DNA from: Canna indica
Taxonomy: Eukaryota > Streptophyta > Magnoliopsida > Zingiberales > Cannaceae
DNA length: 64,000 bases
Direction of reading: 5' to 3'
Assembly (NCBI GenBank): GCA_034359265.1
Contig: CP136890.1
Span: 64,419,501-64,483,500, forward strand
Shown here in pieces: positions 11,906-23,783 of this stretch. The notes beneath the pieces were generated by a model that made no database searches, was not told where the DNA came from, and was given only the letters and a program-made list of their open reading frames with translations. Position numbers and translations under genes: made by a program. How positions within the stretch are numbered: the first letter of the stretch is position 1; each line of letters starts with the position of its first letter.

Positions 11906-12149
11906 CTAATTAATTAATATTAAACTAATAATTAACCTAATTAACAATTAATTTCTAATTATTAACAATTAATTTCTAATAATTAACAATAATAAAAAAA
12001 ACCTAATCAAACTATGATTACCCTAATCATAGTTTGATTAGGGGTTAATTACCCTAATCTTACTTGATTAGGGTAATTAAACCCTAATCAAGAAGTAGTC
12101 GGCATCACTGCCGGCTACTACCACCCGAAGCAATGGCCGAACGCAAATA

Positions 12150-12619
12150 AAAAGGATTTTTACCGACGGCGCATCAGTCGTCGAAAACTCGTGGATCTAT
12201 AATTTTATTATCACCGACGGCTGTGTTAGCCGTCGGTTAAGAGTGTTTTATATTCACGCCGCGTTCGTGGCATTCAATAATAAGCGACGGCCCCAGCCAG
12301 CCGTGGCTAATGACTTACTCATATCACTGACGGGGTATTGTAGCCGCCTCTACTAACCTATTTTATTTTGTGCGCCCGATTACACTAATCACCAACAGCG
12401 ACGGTGCCCCCGCTAAGCCGTGGCTAAGAACTTATTTTATTTCACGCGCCCTACGCACCATGATCTATGAGCGACGGTTAAGGTCGACCGTATGAGAGCC
12501 GCGACTGATTTGGTTAATTCAGCCACGGCTGCCGGGGCCGACGCAAAGCCGTGAATGATTCTGACGGCCCTGGCGATCGTCGCTGATACCCGTTGCTGAT
12601 GTGGTATATTCTAGTAGTG
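12150..12619 (-). repeat. CACTA#2 right subterminal repeats
   Basis: Alternating CGACGGC, AGCCGTCGG, AGCCGTGGC and GCCGTGGCTAA units in both orientations, ending at the terminus. The matching left array is at about 6140-6480. The consensus is GRC/CACGGCT rather than the GCAACGGCT of the neighbouring copies. Confidence 0.65.
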
Positions 12620-15600
12620 TGAGTTTTGATTAGGCGTAACTTACTTCCTAAATTTGCTTATTCGAATCAGAAATTCATTAGTGTTGGTGATAAAATCCAA
12701 TGTCTGTGCCGCATTTGCTTGAATGGACGATTTTTGGATCGGAAAACTATCACTCTGCATCTATATATCAAAGGATTTGGACTAAGATATTTTCTATGGA
12801 CTTGTTACGAGGAGTCAAGTGAAGTCGGGACTTCGAGCAATCCTGTCGTTCAGACACATGGTGAATCTTCCTCTATTGGTGTTTCTTCATACAGTCTATA
12901 TAATCCCTATAGAACTATGATACTTGATAGTCTTGGGGGTCAATTCCACCTGAATGATAATGTTGATCGGCCAGTTACTAAGACATCAGTGCCACCAGAT
13001 ACTACAGGTGTTGATATCACAGAATTATAAAATGCGGTATAGATTGAATTACCGAATTAAAAAGTTGCAAAATTTTAAGAGATGTTGAAAGCTGCCGATG
13101 AACCTTTGTATGAGAATTATCCTAAATACACTAAGTTTTCGGCAATGACGCAGCTCCTAAACATCAATGCTAATTATAATATCAGCGGGGTTGCGTTTGA
13201 TCAGATTGCATGATTGATTAATGGAATGCTGCCTATTGATAACAAGTTTGAGCCAACTTTTTATAAGACTAAAAAGTTGATGAGAAAATTAGGGCTTGGG
13301 TACAAAAAATACACGCATGCCAAAATAACTGCATTTTATATTATAAAGAAAATGTGCAGTTGGATAAATGCCCTGTATGTCAACATCCTCGTTACAAGGA
13401 GAAGAAATCGACCCGATAGAAAATTATTCCGTTTAAGGTGCTTCGATATTTTCCACTAACACCAAGGCTTCAAAGATTATTCATGTCGAAAAGACGGCCC
13501 CCTACATGAGTTGACATGCAAGAAGTCGTGATGATACAGTAATGACTCATCCATCTAACAGTCAAACATGGAAACTTTTGGATACATGCTATCCTTCATT
13601 TGCTAGGGATACTAGAAATATCACATTGGGATTGTGCACGGATGGTTTTTATCCGTTTGGTCATTCTACAACTCCTTATTCAGTTTGGCCAGTGCTCCTA
13701 ACAGTTTATAATTTGTCACCGTCAATGTGTATGAAAGATAAATTTATTTATCTTTCGATGATTATTCCGGGTCCTAAGGGTCCACGAAAAGAAATTGACG
13801 TGTTTCTCAGACATTTGATAGATGAATTGAAAACATTGTGGACTGAGGAAGCTGCCACTTATGATTGTCATCGGAAGTAAAACTTCAATTTAAAGGCCGC
13901 GGTCTTGTGGACAATCAATGATTTCTCGGCGTATGGCATGTTGTTTGGTTGGAGCACTCACGACCGACTCTCTTGTCCGTATTGTATGGAACACTCTAAA
14001 TCCTTCAATCTTCAGAACGGACGAAAAATCTCATTCTTTGATTGTTATCGTCGATTCCTACCGGCTAACCATCAATATCGAAGGAATCGTAATAAATTTA
14101 CTAAGGGCAGAGTCGAAAGAGGTGAGCCACCATCGATGTTGTCTGGTGAACAAATGTCAGCACGTGTTTCAGCACTTCCATAGATAGTGTTTGGTCGGAA
14201 TGAAAGAGTGTCGGGCTTTGGTCAAACACATAACTGGGTGAAAAAAAGTATCTTTTGGGAATTGCCGTATTGGAGTTCATTACTGAGTCGGCATAATTTG
14301 GATGTCATGCACATGAAAAAAAATGTGTTTGAGGATGTATGTTTCCAGAAAAACTAAAGATAATGTGAAGGCCCGACATGATATAAAAATACTTTGTAAG
14401 AGACTGGAGTTGGAGTTACAAGAGGTCAACGGACGATATCTGAAACCGAAGGCCCTGTATGTGTTAAATAAACAACAAATCAAAGATGTTTGTCAATGGA
14501 TAAAAGAACTCAGATTACCCGATGGAAATGCCTCGAACTTATCTCGATGTGTGAACATCGATGATTGCAAAATATCAGGGATGAAGAGCCACGATTGCCA
14601 TGTATTCATGTAGAGATTGCTTTCAATCGCATTTCAAGATCTTCTACCTAATAATATTGGGGTCCATTGACTGAATTAAGTATATTTTTTAGAAACATTT
14701 GTGCAAATGTCCTTCGAGTCGAAGATATGTTAGCACTTGAAAGTAATATTGTTGAAATTATATGCAAGTTGGAGCAATTTTTCCCTCCTGCCTTCTTTGA
14801 CTCGATGGAGCATCTACCGACACACTTGGCATACAAGGCACGAGTTGGTGACCCCGTTCAATACCGGTGGATGTACTTATTTGAAAGATACATGAATCAT
14901 CTGAAGAAAAAAGTAAAGAACACCGCAGCTGTTGAATGATCAATATCTGAATCGTATATCATCCAAGAAATTTCAACATTTTGCTCATTTTACTTTGAAT
15001 CGACAGTGTAGACAAGATTTGGTCGTCTTCCACGTAACGAGACGAGGGAGTTCGACATTCAGATGGACGTTTAAATATATTCTGTCACTCTGGTCGTACT
15101 TTTGGTTCTCATTTGTCTCGACACTTAAGCGACGAAGAGTATCATTTGGCACAATTGTATGTATTACTCAATTGCCTAGAGATTGAACAATTCATTGAAA
15201 TATTTGACATTGAGATGGTGCAAAAATACTCTATTCACAACGATGAAGAATTGGAGAGATTATGAATTCGTGATTTCTCTACTTGGATTCAGGCTTACAG
15301 CAAAGATGACAGAGCGGAAATAGATGAAAGAATATTTGAATTTGTTAGTGGACCATCGCGACTAGTGTCGTGTTATAGCGGATATTTTGTTAATGAGTAT
15401 AAATTTCATACGGTTGAATATGCATTTACAAAGAAGACGATAAATGCTGGGGTCTGCATGAAAGGGACAACGTATGTTGAATGTGATATGAATTTTTATG
15501 GACTGGTAGAAGAAGTGATAGAATTGCACTACTTCGGCTTGAAATCGGTTATCCTATTTAGATGTCATTGGTTCGATATAACAGAAAGAGGCATGAAAAT

Positions 15601-16009
15601 TCATCCAAAATACAAGCTTGTTGAGGTTAATTACAAATCGAAATTGGCAGCAAATGAGCCTTTTATATTGGCATCAGAAGTCGAACAAGTATATTACGCG
15701 AAGTATCTGGCTCGAAATAAAGATAGAGCATATTGGCGTGTAGTCTGTAAGACTAAAGGTAGAGGAAGAATTGATCCGATAGCGGGAGAAAATGAGCCGA
15801 CACCGGATGTGACAGATGATTTCTATCAAGAAGATAATCCTCCCGCTGTAGACCGTATTATTCCAATACTCGAGGATGCAGACACAACGTTAGTTCAATT
15901 AGAAGTTGAATATGTTGATGATGACGATCATGAAGTTGATGAAGCTGGAGATGAAGAAGATGAAGAAGAGGAAGAATTCGAAGACTATTACTCAGATGAT
16001 GAGGAATAA

Positions 16010-16646
16010 TTGTAAAGTATATCTTATATTAAATATATCTCTACTATATATATAATCTAATTATATGCTTATTCGACAGATATGTCAGGTCGTGGTTATC
16101 GTTGGACGAGAGCTTCGAAGTCTTCGATCGGTCAGACTCCAGCACTTACTCCTGTCGTTGATCCTCGTGCAGTTGAGGCTAGTGCCTCGAGACGCAGGTG
16201 ACCACGTGGGCCGAACAGGTGGCAGCCTCCACCAGCCACAGAGTCACGTAGATTCATTAGTGTGATTAGGGAGCGGTAATATATCATGAATTATGAATTA
16301 TTACAAATTCATTATATCATAATATAATATTGAACTTTATTTTTGTTGTGTAGGTTCGAGCAAGAGGATGTGCCCAGGATGATATCTTCTACAATCCGAC
16401 GATACATGCATGGGGCATGGCCCACGTGATCTCACGTGCCCAGTGAGCACGTCGACACGCTATGGCGCGAGTTTGAGGCACGAATCAAAATTTTTTTTAT
16501 ACATGATGATTAATATTGGTACTGATATTTTTGTTTTGTAGGCTCGCTATACATGGGCTGAGGACTAGAGATCCTTCATTTACAGTGCTTGGGAGGCTAT
16601 TTCCCGACAGAGGTACAATGGTCAGCTGGGGCAGGCCCGGTCGCAG
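16010..16646 (+). pseudogene. CACTA#1 Transposase_24 gene, exons 1-3 (5' part)
   Basis: Accessory protein gene of the CACTA element (TNPA-like, Ptta/En/Spm Transposase_24 family). ATG at 16082 begins MSGRGYRWTRASKSS; exon 1 ends at GAGCG/GTAATA near 16275. Exon 2 starts GTTCGAGCAAGAGG near 16353, and exon 3 starts GCTCGCTATACATGG near 16541 and is cut by the solo LTR at 16647. The gene resumes at 23789. There are in-frame stops in exon 1 (TGA in the RRR*PRGPN run), exon 2 (TGA after the AWPT-equivalent) and exon 3 (TAG in the EDQ-equivalent). Pseudogene. Confidence 0.82.
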
Positions 16647-18204
16647 TGTTATGCCCCACCTAGATTCATCCCTAAATAAGGAACACCGCCTAGGAGAAGC
16701 GCAATCAACTATCAACTAACACACCAAAATCTTCTTGAACAATTTGCAACATGAACCTCAACCACTTGCATTAGAATAATATCTATTACAATAATGAAAT
16801 GTTATTCAAGAAACTTTATACATCTCTACGGAAATCAATGTCAGTGTCTGCCTCCTCTACTCTATCTAACTAGACCTTCACAGCTACCACTCGAACCTGA
16901 ATATCTGAGGCAAAAAAACAAACATCAGCGGAAAGCTGAGTAGAAGAATCAATATGCCAACAATAAGGACAATAATCATGATGCGATGACACTTCAAATG
17001 CAATAATATACGACTCTGTAATAAAATGCAACATGTCAACAACAACAAGACACATGTTCACCTATCAACTATTGCAACTCATACCAATCAAGAGCGTAGT
17101 GGACAAGTAGGTTTCCCCCTCACTCTCGCACCTCGAGTGTGGCACCTTAAGCCCGCTCCAGCTGGAGATGCGACTATCTAAAAGATAGCCCACCGACGTC
17201 TAATAGCGCGACGCCGCACACGAGCCCGCCAACGTCTAACAACGTGATGCCGCACCTCGTGTGAAAATTTCGTGATCACCGGTGTCACTGCCCATACACC
17301 TCGGGCAATAAATCAACAATGTACGGGCTTGTGCCCACAACGGTTGTAATGCAGTATGTCATCAACAACTGACCTACGATACTAGCAATAATAACTGATA
17401 CAACAATAAGCAGCATGATAGCAAGATCTCACCACATGACACATCACAACTGATCTACAATGCTAACAACAATAAATGCTACAATAACTATCAACTGAAG
17501 ATGCAGCCAGAAAAATTCATGTTAGCAAATACAACTTATGACAACACTAACAATATGCACAATGTCTAACATAATATCATGCTTAATAATCATCAATGCA
17601 TAACAGCTAATTAGACTCATGCAATTATCAACATGGTATGTTCAACAACATAATGCAACAGGAGATCAACGGATTTCAGAAGCAAATCCAGCAAATAGAG
17701 GCAAAGGGTAAAATCATCAATTTACCCTTTCAATATTCATCGGCTACAACAGGAGTCAACTCGCATCCACCATAACTATCTATACTCTAAATCACCACCT
17801 AACATAGAATACCACTATCCTACATTATTTAATTATTTATCAACTGAATTAATAAGTCACATTTACCAAATAACACCGACACATAGAAAAGACCTACCAT
17901 ACGACCTCTGATCGGAAATCCGACATCACCATCGAGTTTAGAACGCGAAGACCTACAACTTTGGTATTCACCTCAACTCGATCCGACGACTCTACGATCA
18001 ACTACAAAAATATCCTAATAATCTATAAATTAAATCCTATTTCATTTGATACAGCTCTCTTCTTATTAACCAAATTATTAAATCAAAATAAACACTCCCA
18101 CTTGTCTCAGCCCCTCTCCCACTCGTCTCAACCTCTGCCCCGACGCCGTCACCTCTCCTCTCGGGTCCACGCCGAGCAGCCCTCACTACTAGAAAAATGG
18201 GCAT

Positions 18205-18600
18205 CAGCAACGGCTGATGCCGTTGCTGAACCGTTGCTGAAGAGAATCAGCAACGGCCGAGCCGTTGCAACAGAGCCGTGACAGAAAGTCGCTTTGCTGA
18301 TGACTTAGCAACGGATCAGCAAAACATTATCAGCAACAGAAAGTCGCTCGGGCCGTCGCTCAAAACATTATCAGCAACGGCCGCTTGGGCCGTCGCTAAA
18401 AATATTATCAGCGACGGTTTTGCCACAGACCCGGAGCCGTTGCTGATAACATTAATAGCAACGGCCACGAGTCCGTAGCAAGGCCGTTAGCAAAACCCCG
18501 TCGCTAAGCCGTTGCTGTAGGTCATCAGCAACGACTTTCGATACACTTTTAGTAACGGCTTTCCCACGGATGGCCGTGGGAAAGCCGTTGCTGATGATGT
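18205..18600. repeat. CACTA#3 left subterminal GCAACGGC array
   Basis: A dozen or more copies of CAGCAACGGC or its complement GCCGTTGCTG, spaced roughly 20-45 bp, in both orientations, some as back-to-back pairs. The right end carries a similar array at 22915-23200, with pairs TCAGCAACGGCTC..AGCCGTTGCTGA. Proposed as binding sites of the Transposase_24 protein by analogy with TNPA of En/Spm. Confidence 0.8.
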
Positions 18601-18875
18601 GAACCTGGGGACAGAAACATTTAAAATTTCTAATTTTCATTGATACATTGATACATTATCTGATACATAACTCACACACCCATACTCTCATACACACATT
18701 CATTCACATCACAAACACACCAAGATATACATCAAAAGAATTATATTTATATTGATAATTATCCACGATAGTATAAAAACAATTCAAATGCAAAATTGAA
18801 GTATCAATATCCAAACAAAATAAGTTAAACAAATTCAATATCTCAGTAACAAGTTCAATATCCAAACAAAAAATC

Positions 18876-20394
18876 TCACGATGACGATGGAGGATGGTCT
18901 GGATCATATGGCGGGGTCTGGAGTGCTTGAGTGTACACCGGCGTGGACTGACTCGAGGACGATGGATTAGATGATGCCGAAGAGATGCCTGCTGCGGGAT
19001 GACCTGACATGTTGCGTAGCATAGCATGCATCTCCTCCATCATCTGACTCTGACGCGCGACCGTCTCCTCTAGAGTCCTTATTCTGCTACTATGATCATA
19101 ACTGGATCTAGAGGTGGACGGCCGCTCACCAGCGACCGGAGGGGTCGGTGCCCCAAGTGGCCCTAGCACGGCTCGCGCATGACCACTATCTGCGAAGCCA
19201 TATACGCGGCCATGGTCCCAGCCACCTGCGGCCTCGACCCACGATGCTGCGTCAAAGTCCTCGGGGGTACCCCTGCGCTGCACCACCGTCTGGCTGTACG
19301 TCTCCTACTCGAGTTTGATTTTTTGTTTAATATTTATCATAAAACTTAAATTATAAATATATAATGAATAACTTAAACAAATATTAATTACCATAATGTA
19401 TGCAGTGCGGTTGTGGATGTACTCCCCCGTCCCATGTGCTCGACGGTGAGTCCGCTCAAACACCGCCATCGGGGAGGGTCGCTGGACACTCCCGTCATCC
19501 GACACCGTCGTCTACATTTACAAAACAAATACATTAATTAGTACACATAATAACAAATAAAATATATAATTAAACGATATACTTACCATACGGTTGGCGT
19601 GCACTGCAAATGCAACAGAGCCGTCGGTGTGACGCGCTGCTCCCCCCAACATGCGATTTCTAACCGCATTCCGAGAAACCTCCTGCCATCGATCCGTCGA
19701 CCATATCCCCACGAGCTGGTCCCATATATCCGGAGTAATCCAACCGGGGCCGTATCCCCGAGTCTCCGCGATGTTAGTGGTCCCAGCTCGGGCCATCGCT
19801 TGGGACCGAGCCTGCCCCAGCTGCCCGTTGTACTTTGCCCGGGAAATAGACTCCCAGGCAGCGTAAATGAAGGGCCTCTGGTCCTCGGCCCATGTATAGC
19901 GAGCTTGCAAAATAATAATATCAGTACCAATATTAATATATCATCATGCATGTAAAAAAAAAAAAAATACGTGCCTCAAACTCGCGCCATAACATGTCGA
20001 CGTGCTCGCTAGGCACGTGAGACCACGTAGGCCATGCCCCGTGCATGTATCGTCTAATAGTAGAAGAAATGCTCCTTGGCACTTCTTCTTGCTCGAACCT
20101 GCACAACAAAAATAAATTTTAATATTATATTATGATATAATGAATTTGTAATGATTCATAATTCATGATATATTACCGCTCCCCAATCACGCTAATCAAT
20201 CTACGTGACTCTGTGGCTGGTGGAGGCTGCCACCTGTTCGGCCCGCGTGGCCGCCTGCGTCTGGATGTACTAGCCTCAGCAGTATCATCCTCATGAGGAT
20301 CAGCAACAGGAGGATCAGCAGCATGAGTAAGTGCTGGAGTCTCACCGATCGGAGACTCCGAAGCTCTCCTGCGTCGATAACCACGACCAGACAT
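18876..20394 (-). CDS. Transposase_24 (Ptta/En/Spm) gene of CACTA#3
   Basis: Five exons on the minus strand, inferred from splice signals and agreement with CACTA#4: 20394-20177, 20098-19975, 19904-19587, 19511-19392, 19304-18876, giving 402 residues. Expected role: subterminal-repeat binding accessory protein acting with the TNP2 transposase in the nucleus. Exon 1 is basic and disordered (RRRRPRGPN). Exons 2-4 form the Transposase_24 domain (EHVDMLWREFEARYTW, WDQLVGIW, FERTHRR). Exon 5 has GGTPEDFDAASWVEAAGG and a possible coiled coil (RIRTLEETVARQSQMMEEMH) before a Ser/Pro-rich tail. Intron 2 appears to use a GC donor (TTTGAG/GCACGT). Its acceptor is damaged here (GCAA instead of the GCAG of CACTA#4); splicing one base later would shift the frame, so function is doubtful. 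Confidence 0.78.
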
Positions 20395-20469
20395 ATCTGT
20401 CGAACATACATATAATCAGATTATTGTATAAATAGTAGAGATATATTTAATAAAATATATACTTTACAA

Positions 20470-22245
20470 TTATTCCTCGTCATCTGAATAATAGTCTTCG
20501 AATTCTTGTTCTTCTTCCTCTTCTTCCTCTTCTTCATCTTCTTCATCTCCAGCTTCCTCAATTTCATGATCGTCATCATCAGCATATTCAACTTCTAATT
20601 GAATTGACGTTGTGTCTGCATCCTCGAGTATTGGAATAATACGATCCACAGCAGGAAGATCATCTTCTTGATAGAAACCAGGAGGATCATTTTCTCCTAC
20701 TATCGGATCAATTTTTCCTCTACCTTTTGTCTTACAGACTACACGCCAATCCGCTCTATCTTTATTTCGAGCCGGATATTTCGCGTAATATACTTGTTCG
20801 GCTTGTGATGCCAATATAAAAGGCTCATTTGCTGCCAATTTCGATTTGTAATTAACCTCAACAAGTTTGTATTTTGGATGAACTTTCATGCCCCTTTCTG
20901 TTGTATCGAACCAATGACATCTAAATAGGATCACTGATTTCAAGCCGAAGTAGTGCAACTCTATCACTTCTTCCACCAGTCCATAAAAATCCATATCACA
21001 TTCAACATAGGTTGTCCCTTTCACGCAGACCCCAGCATTCATCGTCTTTTTTGTAGATGAACATTCAAGTGTGTGAAATTTATACCCGTTAACAAAATAT
21101 CCGCTATAGCACAACACAAGTCGCGACGGTCCACTAACAAACTCAAATATTCTTTCATCTATTTCAGCTCTGTGATCTTTGCTGTAAGTCTGAATCCAAG
21201 TAGGGAAATCACGATTTCGTAATCTCTCCAATTCTTGATCGTTGTGAATAGAGTATTTTTGCACCATCTCAATGTCAAATATTTCAGTGAATTGTTCAAT
21301 CTCTGGACAATTGAGTAATACATACAAGTGTACCAAATGATACTCTTCATCGCTTAAGTGTCGAGATGGACGAGAACCAAAAGCACGACCAGAGTGACAA
21401 AATATATTTAAACGTCCATCTGAATGTCGAACACCCCCGTCGTCGTTACGTGGAAGACGATCAAATCTTGTCTGTACTGTCGATTCAAAGTAAAATGAGC
21501 AGAATATTGAAATTTCTTGGATGATATACGATTCAGATATTGATCCTTCAACAGCTGCGGTGTTCTTTACTTTTTTCTTCAGACGATTCATGTATCTTTC
21601 AAATAAGTACATCCAACGATATTGAACGGGGCCACCAACTCGTGCCTCGTATGCCAAGTGTATCGGTAGATGCTCCATCGAGTCAAAAAATACAGGAGGG
21701 AAAAACTGCTCCAGCTTGCATATGATTTCAACAATATTATTTTCAAGTGTTGACATATCTTCGACTCGAAGGACATTTGCACAGATGCTTCTAAAAAACA
21801 TACTTAATTCAGTCAACGGACCCCAAATATTATCAGGTAGAAGATCTCGAAATGCGATCAGAAGTAATCTCTGCATGAATACATGACAATCATGGCTCTT
21901 CATCCCTGATATTTTGCAATCATCGACGTTCACACATCGAGATAAGTTTGAAGCATATCCATCGGGTAATCTGAGTTCTTTTACCCATTGACAAACATCT
22001 TTGATCTGTTGTTTATTTAACACATATAGGGCCTTCGGTTTCAGATATCGTCCGTTGACCTCTTGTAACTCCAACTCTGGTCTTTTACAAAGTATTTTCA
22101 GATCATGTCGGGCTTTGACATTATCTTTAGTTTTTCCAGAAATATCCATCACAGTGTTGAAAATATTATCAAACACATTTTTTTCAATGTGCATGACATC
22201 TAAATTATGTCGAATCAATAATGAACTCCAATAGGGCAATTCCAT
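20470..22245 (-). pseudogene. CACTA#3 transposase, open C-terminal 591 codons
   Basis: The longest uninterrupted frame in the window. It covers the C-terminal half of the TNP2-type transposase: YWSSLLIRHNLDVMHIEKNV at the start, KSHDCHVFMQRLL, LSMFFRSICANVLRVEDMS, YRWMYLFERYMNRLKKKVK, then FHTLECSSTKKTMNAGVCVK and a very acidic tail (E-rich, EFEDYYSDDEE). The N-terminal half, with the Transpos_assoc domain and the first part of the TNP2 core, was removed by a deletion joining this frame to the tandem-repeat region at about 22245. The first Met at 22245 is a product of that junction. Transcription would need a new promoter. It is called a pseudogene for the missing half, but has no internal stop. 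Confidence 0.85.
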
Positions 22246-22249
22246 ATTG

Positions 22250-22470
22250 GACGATTTCTAAATGTTTCGAGACAGTTCGAGTCCATATTGGACGATTTCG
22301 GCGCGCGTCCGAAGTGGACGATTCCGGCGCGAGTCCGAAGTGGATGATTCCGGCGCGAGTCCGAATTGGACGATTCCGGCGCGCGTCCGAAGTGGACGAT
22401 TCCGGCGCGAGTCCGAATTGGACGATACCGGCGCGCGTCCGAAGTGGACGATTCCGGCGCGCGTCCGAAA
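22250..22470. repeat. 26-bp GC-rich tandem repeat, CACTA#3
   Basis: About seven to eight head-to-tail units of 26 bp, consensus GTCCGAAGTGGACGATTCC then GGCGCGA/C. Variation is mainly AAGTGG against AATTGG. Each unit carries four to five CpG sites. The same array is at 44875-45092 in CACTA#4, so it predates the #3 deletion. Confidence 0.88.
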
Positions 22471-23783
22471 TTAATCTAAACCCTAATAATTAATCTAACA
22501 AATTAAATAATTAATCTAAACAATTAATTAACAATTATAAAATAATTAATTAACAATTATAAAATAATATAAATTATATATATAAATTATAAATTCCGGC
22601 GCCGGAGTCCACCCTCCGGCGCCGGCGTACAGTGGCCGGACACACTGTCCGGCCACTGCAGAAGGTCCGGCGGCGGCCATCGGCCGACCGCCGCCGGCTG
22701 AAACCCTAGAAATAGGGTTTCGGTCAGGTGATTCCCGTCGGCCGCAGGGAAGAGACGGCCGCAGGGAGGAGACATACCTAAACAAGTCGGAAGCAGCGGT
22801 CGGCGTCGTCGGCGTCGGCAGCAGCGGCAGCGGCGGCGAGTGATGTCGGCAGGAGCGGCGGCAGCAGCGGGAGGAAGAAGGGTCAGGCGCGAGAGCGTGC
22901 CCTATATAAACTTATCAGCAACGGCTCACTCGCCCGTTAGAACGCCGTTGCTGATAAGTTATCATCCGCAACGGCTCACTTATCCGTTAGAAAGCCGTTG
23001 CTGAAAATTAAAATATCAGCAACGGCTCGCCTTTCCGTCCGAAAGCCGTTGCTGATAATTAAAATAATCAGCAACGGCTCGGTTTTCCGTTAGAACGCCG
23101 TTGCAGATACAGTTTTCTGCAACGGCTCGAGCGGCCGTAAGAATGCCGTTGCAAATAGCAACGGCTTGAGCGGCCGTCGCTGATAACCGTTGCTGAAGAC
23201 GAAGTTTCTAGTAGTGCCTCTTGACCACCGGCGACCATCCGGCACCTCCCCTCCGGCCTTCCTGCGGCCTCCGGCGCCGACGAACCACCGAGTCATGGCT
23301 GGGAGGCCACGTCGGCCTCGCCTATAGCAGCAACGACTGCTGCCATGATGCGGGCAGCAGGGGCCGCTGCCCTGCTTGCCATGGAGGAAGCAACACGACT
23401 GCCGCGACCACCGCACCCCCTCCGGCCTACCTCCGACTCCTCCCTCCTTCCCTCATCTGACATCTTGCCGGTTCTGCTTCCTCCAACCCCTCCGTTACTG
23501 CCGTTGAACGAAAGAATGGAAATGACGAGAAACAACGGAGATGGAAACAACGGAGAAGAAGAGAAGAACTCCTACCTATAAACTCCTCCGAACTCCGGTC
23601 TTCACCGGAGTCTCCTCACCGCCCGGACGCCGCTCTGATCACCTGCCTCCTCAACCATTGCCGACACCAAGCCCAAGAGATTAGAGGAGGATTAGAGCTA
23701 AATATAAATCATTATGCATTTTACAAAAAGACCCCTCAATAAAATATATTCATAATTCAATCCTTTTTTTTAAGGTCATAACA

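Larger units (their letters stand above)
6123..12619 (-). mobile_element. CACTA#2, nested in CACTA#1 transposase
   Basis: The termini CACTACTAGAATTG (6123) and, on the other strand, CACTACTAGAATATA (12619) are flanked by identical TGA triplets (6120-6122, 12620-12622). The element is 6.5 kb with genes on the minus strand: transposase 7939-11336, then a reduced second gene at 6914-7680. Subterminal repeats differ from #1/#3/#4: CAGCGACGG, AGCCACGGC and CATCAGCCACGG forms dominate (about 6140-6480 and 12150-12600), so it belongs to a related but distinct subfamily. Exact excision restores the CACTA#1 reading frame around the insertion. Confidence 0.93.
6064..16009 (+). pseudogene. CACTA#1 TNP2-type transposase, split and decayed
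   Basis: DNA-cleaving transposase of a CACTA element, not functional here. ATG at 6064 begins MSDDRSWMYRRLDRGA, the Transpos_assoc zinc-binding domain. After 6119 the gene is split by CACTA#2 and resumes at 12623 (the TSD triplet at 12620-12622 completes the interrupted reading), continuing through the C-x-C-R-x-C segment (about 12710). The TNP2 core (Transposase_21) follows at about 13080-14180, a central region at 14290-14940, and an acidic C-terminus (EEEEEFEDYYSDDEE) ending at 16009. Stops and frameshifts break it many times, for example TGA just after the CACTA#2 insertion, TAA near 13879 and TGA near 14938. The homologous copies in CACTA#2-#4 give the reading. The gene must have been dead before or soon after CACTA#2 entered exon 1. 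Confidence 0.9.
18184..23216 (-). mobile_element. CACTA#3, internally deleted, nested in solo LTR
   Basis: Left end CACTACTAGAAAAATGGG (18184) and right end, reversed, CACTACTAGAAACTTCG (23216), flanked by CCT on both sides (18181-18183, 23217-23219). It is 5.0 kb with two minus-strand genes: Transposase_24 (20394-18876) and the C-terminal half of the TNP2 transposase (22245-20470). Compared with CACTA#4 it lacks the region equivalent to about 42716-44850: promoter, hairpin and N-terminal half of the transposase. Very similar to #4 elsewhere, so both derive from a recent family. Subterminal CAGCAACGGCT arrays lie at 18205-18600 and 22915-23200. Confidence 0.94.
16647..23783 (-). mobile_element. 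Solo LTR, Del/Tekay-like gypsy, with CACTA#3 inside
   Basis: On the minus strand the LTR starts TGTTATGACCTTAAAAA (23783) and ends GGGGCATAACA (16647). Plant Del/Tekay chromovirus LTRs typically start TGTNATGACC and end GGGGCATNACA, so the class is inferred from these termini and the length: about 2.1 kb once CACTA#3 (18184-23216) is removed. Flanks are CGCAG (16642-16646) and CCTAG (23784-23788), a diverged 5-bp TSD. It sits in exon 3 of the CACTA#1 second gene, which continues directly on both sides. No gag-pol, PBS or second LTR is present, hence a solo LTR. Confidence 0.85.

Noticed and set aside
19599..19955. 118-codon plus-strand ORF (also 40460-40816)
   Set aside because: It is antisense to Transposase_24 exon 3 in both copies and follows its codon pattern; a shadow frame.
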